A stretch of 32,859 nucleotides of DNA from Nitrospira sp. SG-bin2 (lineage in GTDB: Bacteria; Nitrospirota; Nitrospiria; Nitrospirales; Nitrospiraceae), in assembly GCA_002083405.1 (NCBI GenBank), contig LVWT01000021.1, positions 1 to 32,859 on the forward strand, written 5' to 3'. The notes below the pieces were generated by a model that had not been told where the DNA came from, ran no database searches, and saw only the letters and a list, made by a program, of their open reading frames with translations. Within the stretch, counting starts at the first letter, position 1. Each line of letters opens with the position of its first letter. This document shows positions 16,141 to 23,158 of this stretch, one piece after another. The translations under genes and the position numbers were made by a program.

Positions 16141-16158
16141 GTCAACCTCATTGACACT
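16138..16158. promoter_or_regulatory. MarR operator-like palindrome, right copy
   Basis: AGTGTCAA and TTGACACT are perfect 8-base arms around a 5-base spacer. It overlaps the -10 box and the start region of the plus-strand promoter. The half site GTGTCAAC also occurs in the left copy as its reverse complement GTTGACAC. Confidence 0.65.
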
Positions 16159-16188
16159 ACGTCACTGACTCAATCTAAGGAGACAGAA

Positions 16189-16260
16189 ATGCCTATTCTT
16201 CAAACAAAAACACTCACCATTAGCATTGCAGAAACGGTGATCGCGGGGAGGCAGCCATGA
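16189..16260 (+). CDS. 23-codon leader ORF
   Basis: ATG 16189 follows a strong AAGGAG. The product MPILQTKTLTISIAETVIAG plus RQP stops at TGA 16258-16260, overlapping the start of the next gene by four bases (ATGA). It may be a leader peptide for translational coupling, or the stub of a deleted gene: its first residues resemble the start of some SRPBCC proteins. Confidence 0.5.
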   Translation: MPILQTKTLTISIAETVIAGRQP

Positions 16261-16685
16261 TGAAGTGGATTCTTCCCCTGGGCATGTGCTATGTGGTCAC
16301 AAATGTTGTAGCGACAACACTTTCAGTCGCTATCCTGCAGCCCTTCGTGTCATCGATGTTCGGGTTGTACATTCGAACTGACGCAGACGGTCTGGCCTTT
16401 GCTCCGCTGCTCATAGGCTATTTGGTAATCACCATCGCTTTAGTCTGGTTGATGCCGCGTGTGAAAAGCGGACGATCAGGCCGGTTACATGGTGCTGTGG
16501 TCGGCCTCGTACTTGGCACGGCGGTGTTCTTGGGCGATCATTTGGTCACGGCTGGTTGGTCGAAACTTCCAGCTTTGCCAATGCTGCTATCGGGTCTCGT
16601 CGATGCGCTGGCGGTCGTGGCAGGAGGCATTGTGGTTGCGGTTGTGCAACAGCGGCAAATTGGAAAAGGAGTTACTCGCGCTTAA
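16257..16685 (+). CDS. Four-helix hypothetical membrane protein under MarR-type control
   Basis: The 142-residue protein has four hydrophobic segments (about 4-28, 48-65, 79-96 and 106-130), short loops and a basic tail. I cannot assign a family. The start overlaps the leader ORF stop; ATG 16257 and 16260 are both possible. It is divergent from marR and shares its operator region. Since MarR proteins often control export or detoxification of aromatic compounds, a role in membrane stress is a guess only. Confidence 0.7.
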   Translation: MMKWILPLGMCYVVTNVVATTLSVAILQPFVSSMFGLYIRTDADGLAFAPLLIGYLVITIALVWLMPRVKSGRSGRLHGAVVGLVLGTAVFLGDHLVTAGWSKLPALPMLLSGLVDALAVVAGGIVVAVVQQRQIGKGVTRA

Positions 16686-17220
16686 GGCAAGGAAAGGAAA
16701 ATGGTACCGGGAGTCTTTTTCTGGAGTCTCGGGAGAAAAACCCGGGACATGCTGCATTTTCTTGAGGCGCATGCCGGTTGCTTGGACCGTTCTGCAAGTC
16801 GACCAGCCGCGCAAGATGCTCAAACAGGCCGTCCCCTGAATTCGTCGCTCGTCTCTCGGTTTCGGTCTGCAAGATACGCTTCACGAACGACGCTTTACGG
16901 ATTGCGAGAACGCCGCTGGCGGACTTTTTCAGCATCTTGCTAATTCGGCACGACATGATCGCGCCGATCAGCGTGATCCCTTCGGCGCGTCTGACGCAAG
17001 CGGGTACGGTTCACCGGCTACACCGCGAAGTTATGTCCTCATCGGAGGTTTGCTAGTACTCTAGCTCAGTCCTGGCACCTCTCTGGTAGTCTTGCCGATA
17101 CGCGCGAACGACTTCTGCGAGCGTAACTGGCCGCGTCGTGTGACTCGACTTCGTTTCACGACGCCGACACGACCTCCACGTTTCCAACGCTCTCCTGCAA
17201 GCCTGGTTCATACTCAGAGC
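16686..17220. other. Long noncoding stretch inside the cassette array
   Basis: I see no credible gene. It holds the 130-base inverted-repeat element (16811-16940) and a hairpin with arms GCGTCGTG (17133-17140) and CACGACGC (17157-17164). Open frames here lack ribosome sites and family features. Confidence 0.45.
16811..16940. repeat. Inverted-repeat (MITE/REP-like) element
   Basis: The left end GCAAGATGCTCAAACAGGCC (16811 onward) and the reverse complement of the right end, GCAAGATGCTGAAAAAGTCC (16918-16940), agree at 19 of 23 positions over the full arms. The 84 bases between are GC-rich and noncoding. Similar ends recur between genes in Nitrospira-type genomes as far as I recall, but only one copy is in this window. 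Confidence 0.45.
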
Positions 17221-17286
17221 ACCTAACGTCTGACATAAGGGGCGGTGCGCGGCAGCGCAGTGTCCCGCTTGATGGATGGGTTAGCA
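17221..17286 (-). repeat. attC site after the methyltransferase cassette
   Basis: On the minus strand it runs from TGCTAAC (17280-17286) to GTTAGGT (17221-17227), 66 bases. Inner boxes CATCAAGCGGG and CCCCTTATG pair with an extra base on one side, and a GCGCTGCCGCGC hairpin closes it. It begins 1 base after the methyltransferase stop codon. Confidence 0.7.
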
Positions 17287-17287
17287 G

Positions 17288-17761
17288 TCACAGCCACCGC
17301 CGCACGGTGGTTTTATACGAAGCATAGGCGTCGCCAAACTGCGCCAGGAGATAACGCTCTTCTCGAAGAACAACGCCCCAGTGCATGAGCAGAAGCAGTG
17401 GAATCAGCGACAGCATAGGCCACCAAGAGTTGAACAGTGCGGCAGCACCGATATATAGCCCAGTCATTGCCAGATAAATTGGGTTGCGCGAAAAAGCAAA
17501 TGGCCCGGAAGTTGACAATGCTACCGATTGCCTGCGAGGGCTGGCACTTGTGCCAAGCTGTTGCATAGTGACAAACGCCCAGCGCGCGAAAATGCTACTT
17601 GAGACTAGCAAGAGAGCTCCGAATAGCCGAATGGCCGAATCGGAAGTAATGATAGGTTGCGGAGAAACGGCATGAACGGCACCTCCGACCGCAAACGCGC
17701 CTATGTAGAGAAGCGGCGGAGGGGCGATGATCCCGGGGATTGAAGCTTTTTCGTCGCTCAT
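17288..17761 (-). CDS. Isoprenylcysteine carboxyl methyltransferase-like membrane protein (cassette gene)
   Basis: The 157-residue protein has four hydrophobic segments and the conserved catalytic block GPFAFSRNPIYLAMTGLYIG followed by REERYLLAQFGDAYASYKTTVRRWL, diagnostic of the ICMT/PEMT-type methyltransferases. Bacterial members of this size have few known substrates; SAM-dependent methylation at the membrane is expected. ATG 17761 lies 7 bases after an attC core, the stop 1 base before the next, so it is a compact cassette. Confidence 0.85.
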   Translation of the reverse strand: MSDEKASIPGIIAPPPLLYIGAFAVGGAVHAVSPQPIITSDSAIRLFGALLLVSSSIFARWAFVTMQQLGTSASPRRQSVALSTSGPFAFSRNPIYLAMTGLYIGAAALFNSWWPMLSLIPLLLLMHWGVVLREERYLLAQFGDAYASYKTTVRRWL

Positions 17762-17768
17762 TCGAGAC

Positions 17769-17835
17769 TGCTAACGTTCAAGCTAACCGGCCTGCGCGGC
17801 TTTTCGCGCAGGTCGGGTTAAGCGCAGTGTTAGGC
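17769..17835 (-). repeat. attC site after the amidotransferase-like cassette
   Basis: On the minus strand it runs GCCTAAC (17829-17835), CTGCGCTTAACCCG, a GCGCGAAAAGCCGCGC hairpin, CGGTTAGCTTGAAC and GTTAGCA (17769-17775), 67 bases. The R box supplies the TAA stop of the upstream gene, a common cassette trait. Confidence 0.75.
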
Positions 17836-18525
17836 TGCGCGGCCAACTACAGCCCCTAGAAAAGCGGTAACCAACGGATGCGGCGTTTCAGGTTTGGAGC
17901 GCGTCTGCGGCACGAACAATGTACCAATGTAAAACGGGTGGCCGGGATACTCAATGACGCGGACTTCACCTTCGATGTCTGCACCAGAGATGCTCAGCGG
18001 CCCTTGCTTCAACTCACGGATGCAGTCTGGATTGACCCCGAAATTGCAGTAGTAGTGTTCCGTGGCGGACAAGCACCCGTAAATTGCAGCCACTTGAGAC
18101 CCTGGCACAAGGCTAAGCTGCAACTCGCGGCCGGCAAGCGAACAGGCCAACTGCGAAATGAAGAGCTTTGAGGAGTAGGGGTCGTACTCAGCGTGTTGGG
18201 CATCTTTGAACCCAAGGACGTTGCGGGCGTATTCGATAACAATATGCTGAAACCCACCACAGGTTCCAAAGCAGGGGATATTGTTTTCCCTCGCATAGCG
18301 AATAGCCCATAGCGTTTTCTCCATGCTTTTGTATGGGCTTCCTGGCGCGACCCATATGCCCGAATAACGCTCAAATAGCTTTGGCTCGATATTTTCTGTT
18401 GAAACCCAGTTCACTGCTATATCTGCGCCCAAAAGACTTCGAGAATGTTCAATAGCTGCATTGGTCGAAGCGTGTGGCGGGAATGTCGGGGTGTATTCAC
18501 CAAGGAGGGCAATGAATTTACTCAC
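17830..18525 (-). CDS. Class I glutamine amidotransferase-like protein related to the CTP synthase C-terminal region (cassette gene)
   Basis: The protein of 231 residues has the oxyanion and nucleophile region GIWVAPGSPYKSMEKTLWAIRYARENNIPCFGTCGGFQH, where the Cys of GTCGGFQ aligns with the glutaminase nucleophile, and a C-terminal block EYPGHPFYIGTLFVPQTRSKPETPHPLV matching CTP synthase around its catalytic His. The Glu that follows His in active glutaminases (HPE) is replaced (HPF), so glutamine hydrolysis is doubtful. GTG 18525 was chosen because AAGGAG lies 7 bases upstream; the TTG at 18534 abuts that site. It is the first cassette behind the Pc-like promoter. Confidence 0.82.
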   Translation of the reverse strand: MSKFIALLGEYTPTFPPHASTNAAIEHSRSLLGADIAVNWVSTENIEPKLFERYSGIWVAPGSPYKSMEKTLWAIRYARENNIPCFGTCGGFQHIVIEYARNVLGFKDAQHAEYDPYSSKLFISQLACSLAGRELQLSLVPGSQVAAIYGCLSATEHYYCNFGVNPDCIRELKQGPLSISGADIEGEVRVIEYPGHPFYIGTLFVPQTRSKPETPHPLVTAFLGAVVGRAA

Positions 18526-18546
18526 ACCGTTCAACTCCTTTGCGTA

Positions 18547-18553
18547 GCCTAAC
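18547..18553 (-). other. GTTAGGC core at the head of the cassette array (attI/attC junction)
   Basis: On the minus strand GTTAGGC precedes the first cassette gene by 21 bases. No complementary attC arm is evident upstream, so it may be the attI boundary rather than a cassette end. It lies between the integrase remnant and the array. Confidence 0.4.
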
Positions 18554-18608
18554 TATTGAGTATACTGACCCGCATAGTACGCACAGCCAGAATGAACACT
18601 GGCGAGTG

Positions 18609-18637
18609 ATTCTTGCGCGTGCTCAATCACATGTCAA
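18609..18637 (-). promoter_or_regulatory. Pc-like promoter reading into the cassettes
   Basis: On the minus strand TTGACA (18632-18637), a 17-base spacer and AAGAAT (18609-18614) point into the array, 84 bases before the first cassette start codon. Confidence 0.5.
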
Positions 18638-18846
18638 CGCTCTCCATGCCGTCTCATCGGTGTTCTATACAGACGGCATGGTACCGGTATAGCGTATAGC
18701 TGCGACAGGCTTACTTCTTGGATCCGTGCATCAGCAGGACTGCATACACCTTTGCCGCCTCGATTGAGGACGTGTGTGTAGATCATGGTCGTCCGTATGT
18801 CTGTCTGGTCCAACAGCTCTTGTCCGGTGCGAATGCTGTAACTATC
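18634..18846 (-). pseudogene. intI: Integron integrase (IntI), C-terminal remnant
   Basis: One minus-strand frame reads YSIRTGQELLDQTDIRTTMI followed by YTHVLNRGGKGVCSPADA, which matches the C-terminal catalytic end of integron tyrosine recombinases: (Y)DIRTVQELLGH, then TTMIYTHVLNRGGKGVxSP with the nucleophile Tyr in MIYTHV. The catalytic His of LGH is replaced (LDQ), and everything N-terminal is gone: the decayed sigma gene begins about 50 bases upstream. The frame then runs out through about 25 unrelated residues to TGA 18634. It has the same orientation as the cassettes, with its 3' end facing them. It must be inactive. Confidence 0.75.
18644..18681. terminator. 11-base hairpin
   Basis: CCATGCCGTCT and AGACGGCATGG are perfect arms with a 16-base loop, just after the integrase remnant and just before the Pc-like promoter. 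No T-run is present; a terminator or attI-related structure are both possible. Confidence 0.35.
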
Positions 18847-18895
18847 ATCTACGACCGCTTCGGAAGACTTGAAGTAAGAGGGTGGGATTCACCGA

Positions 18896-19465
18896 CTACA
18901 CCGATAGGCACTCACGGACTTTCTGCCTGGCGCGATGCGACAGAACATAGAGGTGGTCGTCAGTGACACCGAGCCGCTGGGCAACCTAGCGATGCGGCAA
19001 CTCATCGAGATCGCAGAATGCAAATACCGCTTTCACGCGATCCGTCATCCGGCAGAGACACCGGTCCAGGAGCGTGCGGAGCTGTTTCCGTTCCAACTGG
19101 CGAGAGGGGGCCATCCACGCAGGCAGTTGTGCAGCGGGCCAGGTGTGGCTATTCAGATACCCTGTCCCATTGAGCCGGTCACTCTGCTTTTCGGACAGCG
19201 GCTGTCCGCGGGACGCCACTCGAAAATGATCGAGCACTTTATGCCGAAGAATGCTGAGCAGCCAGGTCTGCTTTGTGGACTGTCCGACAAATCGATCGCG
19301 GGCTTGCCAGGCGGCCAACCAGATCTCCTGTACCAAGTCCTGCACCTTATGCCAATCCCCTACATGCCGGAAAGCGTAGCGAAGCGTGAACGCTCCATAC
19401 TGTTCACCCCCAGCTTGCCGGATCAGTCATGTCACGTTCTGCTTGTGCTGATGGCACACGTTCCA
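18896..19465 (-). pseudogene. ECF sigma-70 factor, broken by a frameshift and an amber codon
   Basis: GGGAG lies 7 bases before ATG 19465. The reading goes MERVPSAQAERDMTDPASW, then a run of five G near 19406-19410 shifts it by one base to GEQYGAFTLRYAFRHVGDWHKVQDLVQEIWLAAWQARDRF, the sigma2 region, then LRHKVLDHFR and the linker to DELPHR. There TAG (18986-18988) interrupts just before the sigma4 helix-turn-helix, which still follows in frame (VAQRLGVTDDHLYVLSHRARQKVRECLSV, stop 18896-18898). ECF factors often accompany DUF2282-DUF692 operons and control them. Here it is the last gene of the operon and cannot make a full protein as read. Confidence 0.8.
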
Positions 19466-19509
19466 TCTGATGCTCCCTTCAATGTCTTCCGGAATCTGTA
19501 CTCACAATC

Positions 19510-20043
19510 CTATGCGCTATGGGAAACCGTCCGTTTGGACCCATCATTCTCACTCAGGCAGGTCGTTACCCGTTCTCTGGTCAGAGACTCCAACAACGCA
19601 TCGACCGAGAGCCGTCCCGGTCCGTGCAGGACGAAATAGAGGAAGAGAATGCCCCAATAGAACGCTTCTTGGAGCGCAGCTTCGGACAATTGTCCGTACG
19701 AGATTGAAGCGACGATATTAAGCCCAAAGAGCGAGAGGGCTGCCCAGCGTCCGGCCAGACCGATGGCCAGCAGAAACGAGCCGCCTAACTCAACGGCTGT
19801 GGATAGGTAGGCCGCCATCTCGGGCGGCAGCAGGGGCACATCGTAGACCATGGTGAAGAGCATCACGGTCGACATCCAACTGGAGAGCTTGGCCATTCCG
19901 CCTTTCCAGAAGATATGCGCCAGGTACAGGCGGACGGTCAGGTCGAACAGTGGAAGTACGGCCTCCAGCCCCAAGACCAACCGACGGTAGGCTGGAACTG
20001 CACCAATAGCCGCGCGTGTCAACAAGCCAGTCCCTTGTGTCAT
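19510..20043 (-). CDS. DoxX family membrane protein of the bufferin-type operon
   Basis: The 177-residue protein has four membrane helices and the DoxX pattern LTVRLYLAHIFWKGGMAKL, MAAYLSTAVELGGSFLLAIGLAGRWAAL and AFYWGILFLYFVLHGPGRLSVDALL. DoxX-like proteins are recurrent partners of DUF692/DUF2063 operons; the role is unproven but redox or quinone-linked functions have been proposed. Its ATG overlaps the bufC stop (ATGA), so the two are translationally coupled. 44 bases separate it from the sigma pseudogene. Confidence 0.85.
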   Translation of the reverse strand: MTQGTGLLTRAAIGAVPAYRRLVLGLEAVLPLFDLTVRLYLAHIFWKGGMAKLSSWMSTVMLFTMVYDVPLLPPEMAAYLSTAVELGGSFLLAIGLAGRWAALSLFGLNIVASISYGQLSEAALQEAFYWGILFLYFVLHGPGRLSVDALLESLTRERVTTCLSENDGSKRTVSHSA

Positions 20044-20816
20044 GAGAGCACCTCTACGGAAACTCCGGCAAGCACGTTCAAAGCCATGATGGAAGTCATA
20101 AACCGAGTGAAATCGAACTCGGGGTGGGTCTCTATGGCCATCTGCTCGACCTCGGCTAAGGTCTTTCGGTCGGCCATGGCTTCGAGCAACCGGTAGTCGA
20201 GATCAGCGAGAGTTGCCAGGCGGATTCTCCCTTCGGCTCTTGTCACGACGATGCAGGTTTCATTCTCCGGCAGCGGCAGGTCGACCGCGATATCTGTCGG
20301 GGCGTCCGGTTGCAATGCCACCCACACGCGTTGGATCGGCAAAGAGAATCGAAGCAGTCGCACAGCCGCGTTCAGGCGGAACGTCACGTCCGACGGATCA
20401 GCCGATGCGATGGCATCGAGTTGGTTATGGGAGAGCGGTGGAGCATCGGCAGCCTGATACACTTCATGGCAGGCCCATTCCAATCGTGCCAGTTCGACCA
20501 GTAGGCGGGGGACCTGCAGTTCGTGAAGAAACGCCGGAAGATGCTGCCCGTAAGAAAACAGATCGCCGCTGGTCGAGGGGTATTTCTTCAGATATCCACG
20601 CGCGAGGATATCGAAGTACCGAGGCCCGGCCAGCCGGCGCAGAACTGGATAGGTGACCGCGAGCACCTGCGTATAGTTGGTCCGGATCAGGCGGCGATAA
20701 AGCGCTACGCTTCGCAGGGCTGAGTCCTTCAGAACGATCGCCCCAGTCACGGCCTGGTGGCTTCCATTGATCATCGCATTGGCGAACGCCTGCTGAACCT
20801 CATGAAGCCGCAACAT
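20040..20816 (-). CDS. bufC: DUF2063 protein, BufC-like partner of the MNIO enzyme
   Basis: The 258-residue protein starts LRLHEVQQAFANAMI, then SVALYRRLIRTNYTQVLAVTYPVLRRLAGPRYFDILARGYLKKYPSTSGDLFSYGQHLPAFL, the DUF2063 N-terminal domain, then ELARLEWACHEVYQAAD and a C-terminal domain of wing-like character. In characterised bufferin and related MNIO systems this protein works with the enzyme as a precursor-recognition partner. ATG 20816 follows GGAGG by five bases and overlaps the bufB 3' end by 17 bases; the frame is open to 20828. Confidence 0.87.
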   Translation of the reverse strand: MLRLHEVQQAFANAMINGSHQAVTGAIVLKDSALRSVALYRRLIRTNYTQVLAVTYPVLRRLAGPRYFDILARGYLKKYPSTSGDLFSYGQHLPAFLHELQVPRLLVELARLEWACHEVYQAADAPPLSHNQLDAIASADPSDVTFRLNAAVRLLRFSLPIQRVWVALQPDAPTDIAVDLPLPENETCIVVTRAEGRIRLATLADLDYRLLEAMADRKTLAEVEQMAIETHPEFDFTRFMTSIMALNVLAGVSVEVLS

Positions 20817-21645
20817 GGCAGCCTCCAAGAATCATATCCGCCTGCTGGGCCTGATCGACCAGGACAGACAGCGGTGGCATGTTGGTATCCCACTCGATCA
20901 ACGTCGGGCGTGGCCCGTAATGATGAATCGCCCACTGAAAGAGGCCCCAGACTTCCGGACAGACCGTCTCGCCATGGGTATCGATGAGCCATCTCCCGAA
21001 GCGATCGAAACCTGCCAGATGGATTTCCCAGACAGCCGCAGCCGGAATGGCCTCCAGGAATTCGAACGGGTCCATGTGAAAGTTGACCGCGTTGACGTAG
21101 ACGTTATTCAGATCAAGCAGAATTCCGCAGCCTGTTCTGCGCGAGACCGTGGCGATGAACTCACCTTCCGGGATTGTGGAATCCTGCCACGTCAGATACC
21201 GGGTGATGTTTTCGACAAGGAGGGGTCGTTGCAAGGCATTCTGGATTTCGTCGATCCGTGAACAGACATGATTCAGGCTTTCCTCGGTAGAAGGCAACGG
21301 GAGCAGCTCATTGAAGAAACGACCGCCAACGGAACTCCACGAGAGATGCTCCGACACGAAGGCGGGATCGAAGCGATCGATCAAGGCTTTTAGTTTGTGT
21401 AGATGGACGTGGTCGATCCGATCGATAGAGCCGAGTGACAATCCAACCCCATGGAAGCTCAAAGGGTACCGGCCCCTGATCCGCTCAAGGACGCGAAGCG
21501 GCACGCCTCCGTCCCCGAAATAGTTTTCCGGATGGGTTTCCATCCAGGCCACCGGCGGAGGCGCGTCCAGGATCTCGCGAAAATGGTGTGACCGCAGTCC
21601 GATCCCGGCTTGCGCCGGGATCGGGGCGAAATGCTGAAAAGACAT
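20800..21645 (-). CDS. bufB: DUF692/MNIO multinuclear iron oxidase, BufB-like RiPP-modifying enzyme
   Basis: The 281-residue TIM-barrel protein keeps the full set of metal ligands of the family: His65 (SFHGVGLS), His100 (SEHLSW), Glu145 (LVENITRY), Asp178 (LLDLNNVYVNAVNF), His209 (EIHLAGF), Asp222 and His224 (IDTHGE) and Glu251 (LIEWDTN). MNIO enzymes use two or three irons and oxygen to oxidise Cys residues of a precursor peptide; with DUF2282 precursors they make the copper-binding thiooxazoles of bufferins. ATG 21645 is where homology starts, 11 bases behind the precursor stop. Confidence 0.92.
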   Translation of the reverse strand: MSFQHFAPIPAQAGIGLRSHHFREILDAPPPVAWMETHPENYFGDGGVPLRVLERIRGRYPLSFHGVGLSLGSIDRIDHVHLHKLKALIDRFDPAFVSEHLSWSSVGGRFFNELLPLPSTEESLNHVCSRIDEIQNALQRPLLVENITRYLTWQDSTIPEGEFIATVSRRTGCGILLDLNNVYVNAVNFHMDPFEFLEAIPAAAVWEIHLAGFDRFGRWLIDTHGETVCPEVWGLFQWAIHHYGPRPTLIEWDTNMPPLSVLVDQAQQADMILGGCHVAAS

Positions 21646-21656
21646 GGCTGGTCGCC

Positions 21657-21995
21657 CTACATCTTCTTCATGCTCATCTCTTTCATTTTCGCCAGATCGT
21701 CTTTGGTGATGGCCAGTACGGTGCCCTTCGCAATCTTGGTGCACAACCCTTTCGGCAGAAACACATACGAATCAGGCTCGTTGTCGCCTTTGGCCATGCC
21801 CGCACAAGAATGGAGGCTGGTCCTGACCGCGCAGTCGTTCATCCCGGCTTTAGCGACGCCTCCGCACGCTTCCCAACCGGCAGGCAGTTCCGGTTCCTTT
21901 GGAGCCGCAGCGGCCGCCGCCTGGGCTCCGGCCAGGCTCAAGGCGACGAGCAGCGCAGAATGGACGATGGCATTCTTTTTCGTATTGGCGTTCAT
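21657..21995 (-). CDS. bufA1: DUF2282 precursor protein, BufA1-like (bufferin-type RiPP)
   Basis: The 112-residue protein has a Sec-type signal (ALLVALSLAGAQAAAAAA) and the DUF2282 core with four Cys: CGGVAKAGMNDCAVR (Cys44, Cys55), HSCAGMAKGDNEPD (Cys64) and VFLPKGLC (Cys85). In bufferins this core is modified by the DUF692 enzyme and the product is exported to bind copper. The tail is rich in Lys and Met (DLAKMKEMSMKKM), unusual length and possible extra metal ligands. AAAGGAG lies 7 bases before the ATG. It heads the operon, about 200 bases downstream of CRP-type site 4. Confidence 0.92.
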   Translation of the reverse strand: MNANTKKNAIVHSALLVALSLAGAQAAAAAAPKEPELPAGWEACGGVAKAGMNDCAVRTSLHSCAGMAKGDNEPDSYVFLPKGLCTKIAKGTVLAITKDDLAKMKEMSMKKM

Positions 21996-22151
21996 GGGAA
22001 TCTCCTTTTATGGTATGTGTTCTTGGTACGACTCTCTTGCCGACTTGTTAAATATGCTCCCCGTCCATCGCACATCACGACTCGTTCATTGACGGACCTC
22101 CTTTCTAGACTATGAGAACATCATGATCCCGATATAACGTGAGTGGACGGC

Positions 22152-22180
22152 CGACCAGTACGATCACATCCTACTGGTCG
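22152..22180. promoter_or_regulatory. Perfect 9-base inverted repeat upstream of bufA1
   Basis: CGACCAGTA and TACTGGTCG are separated by 11 bases, between the AhpD-like stop and bufA1. It may be an operator or a terminator of the upstream gene; no T-run follows on either strand. Confidence 0.4.
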
Positions 22181-22194
22181 CGCTGCAGATCCGC

Positions 22195-22210
22195 TGTAAG
22201 GCAGCTTACA
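22195..22210. promoter_or_regulatory. CRP-type palindrome 4 (TGTAA-N6-TTACA)
   Basis: TGTAA-GGCAGC-TTACA is symmetric at all core positions and lies 200 bases before the bufA1 start, 53 bases after the end of the AhpD-like gene. Confidence 0.6.
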
Positions 22211-22262
22211 TTTGTCGAACTCAGCCAGCCGATGGTCAGTCGGAGGGGACCGCCTGAGCTCG

Positions 22263-22826
22263 TCAGGCGACTGTGGCGGCCTGGGCCTTCCACTCCTGTG
22301 ACGCAAACTGCGGATCGAGCGGCGTGTGCGCAATGTGATTCACATAATTGCTCAACGTCTTGAGGGCCACGATCGTGACCACATCCAACAGTTGCCGCTC
22401 ATCGTAACCTGCCGAAGCAAATTGCTTGAGATCCTCATCCGGCACCCACCCCCGATGGTGCAAGACAGACACCACCAGCAGGCGCAGCGCATTGAGTTTC
22501 GCATCCGAAAGGTCGCGCTGACCTCGAAGTTCTACGAGAATCTGCTCCGGTATATGGATCATTTGGGCCACCGTGGAATGGGCTCCCATGCAGTAGGCAC
22601 AGCTGTTGGCGGCACTGACCGTCAACGTCACGACTTGCTGTTCCACCGACGTGAGGGCGCTCTGCTCCAGCGCCTTGTTGATGGCCGCGTAGGCCTGGAT
22701 CGCCGTGGGTGACTCTGCCAGTACGCCATACAAATTTGGCACAAATCCGTATTTATTTGCGGTGGCTTCGAGCGTCGCCCGCGAGGCTTCCGGAGCCGTT
22801 TCCTTCGTATGAACCTGAAACTTCAT
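22263..22826 (-). CDS. AhpD/carboxymuconolactone decarboxylase-like peroxidase-related protein
   Basis: The 187-residue all-helical protein carries the AhpD-core motif SAANSCAYCMGAHSTVAQM with the redox CxxC and the following His. Such proteins reduce peroxides or act as disulfide partners of peroxiredoxins. A near-perfect GAAGGAGGATC precedes ATG 22826; the frame is open further upstream but through the neighbouring gene's spacer. It follows the broken tautomerase gene by 28 bases. Confidence 0.88.
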   Translation of the reverse strand: MKFQVHTKETAPEASRATLEATANKYGFVPNLYGVLAESPTAIQAYAAINKALEQSALTSVEQQVVTLTVSAANSCAYCMGAHSTVAQMIHIPEQILVELRGQRDLSDAKLNALRLLVVSVLHHRGWVPDEDLKQFASAGYDERQLLDVVTIVALKTLSNYVNHIAHTPLDPQFASQEWKAQAATVA

Positions 22827-22854
22827 GATGATCCTCCTTCGTGGTATTAGCCGG

Positions 22855-23075
22855 TTACTTCCCCTGCGCGGCCATGTGTTTCGAGGCCTCGTTCGTAACA
22901 GGTGAGCCGCCGACACCCCACTGACCCGACGGGACTTCCTCTACGATGACCCATGGATGGGTCACAACCCTTCTTCTTCTACGGAGACGATCGCATCCGT
23001 GACCTTGCGGATCAGCTCCTGTTTCTGCTCCAGACTGAGAAACCCGCTGAGTCCTTTCAATTGTGCAAGTGGCAT
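22855..23075 (-). pseudogene. 4-oxalocrotonate tautomerase family protein, broken
   Basis: It begins MPLAQLKGLSGFLSLEQKQE with Pro right after Met, the catalytic N-terminal Pro of the tautomerase family, and follows AAGGGTGA. TGA at 22962-22964 stops it after VEEEGL. The family C-terminus (WVIVEEVPSGQWGVGGSPVT, then NEASKHMAAQGK, TAA at 22855-22857) follows one frame off. A CGA to TGA change and the loss of one C in the next few bases explain both lesions. The intact protein would be about 73 residues. Confidence 0.8.
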
Positions 23076-23158
23076 ATGTTCACCCTTTCTCTTGATATGT
23101 GAGCTTCTTGTTCTACAGCCCATGACTCCAGGGGGTTTTGCAAAGCATGCCACTCGTA

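Noticed and set aside
17050..17085. Resemblance of CTAGCTCAGTCCT to a well-known synthetic promoter series
   Set aside because: Only 13 bases in common, boxes do not line up, and the context is natural cassette DNA; chance similarity.
18935..19639. 234-residue plus-strand open frame as a gene
   Set aside because: It is the shadow of the sigma factor and DoxX genes on the minus strand, which show clear family motifs; the plus frame shows none.
22324..22345. TGTGATTCACA near 22337 as a CRP-type site
   Set aside because: The spacer between half sites is one base instead of six, and it lies inside the AhpD-like coding sequence.
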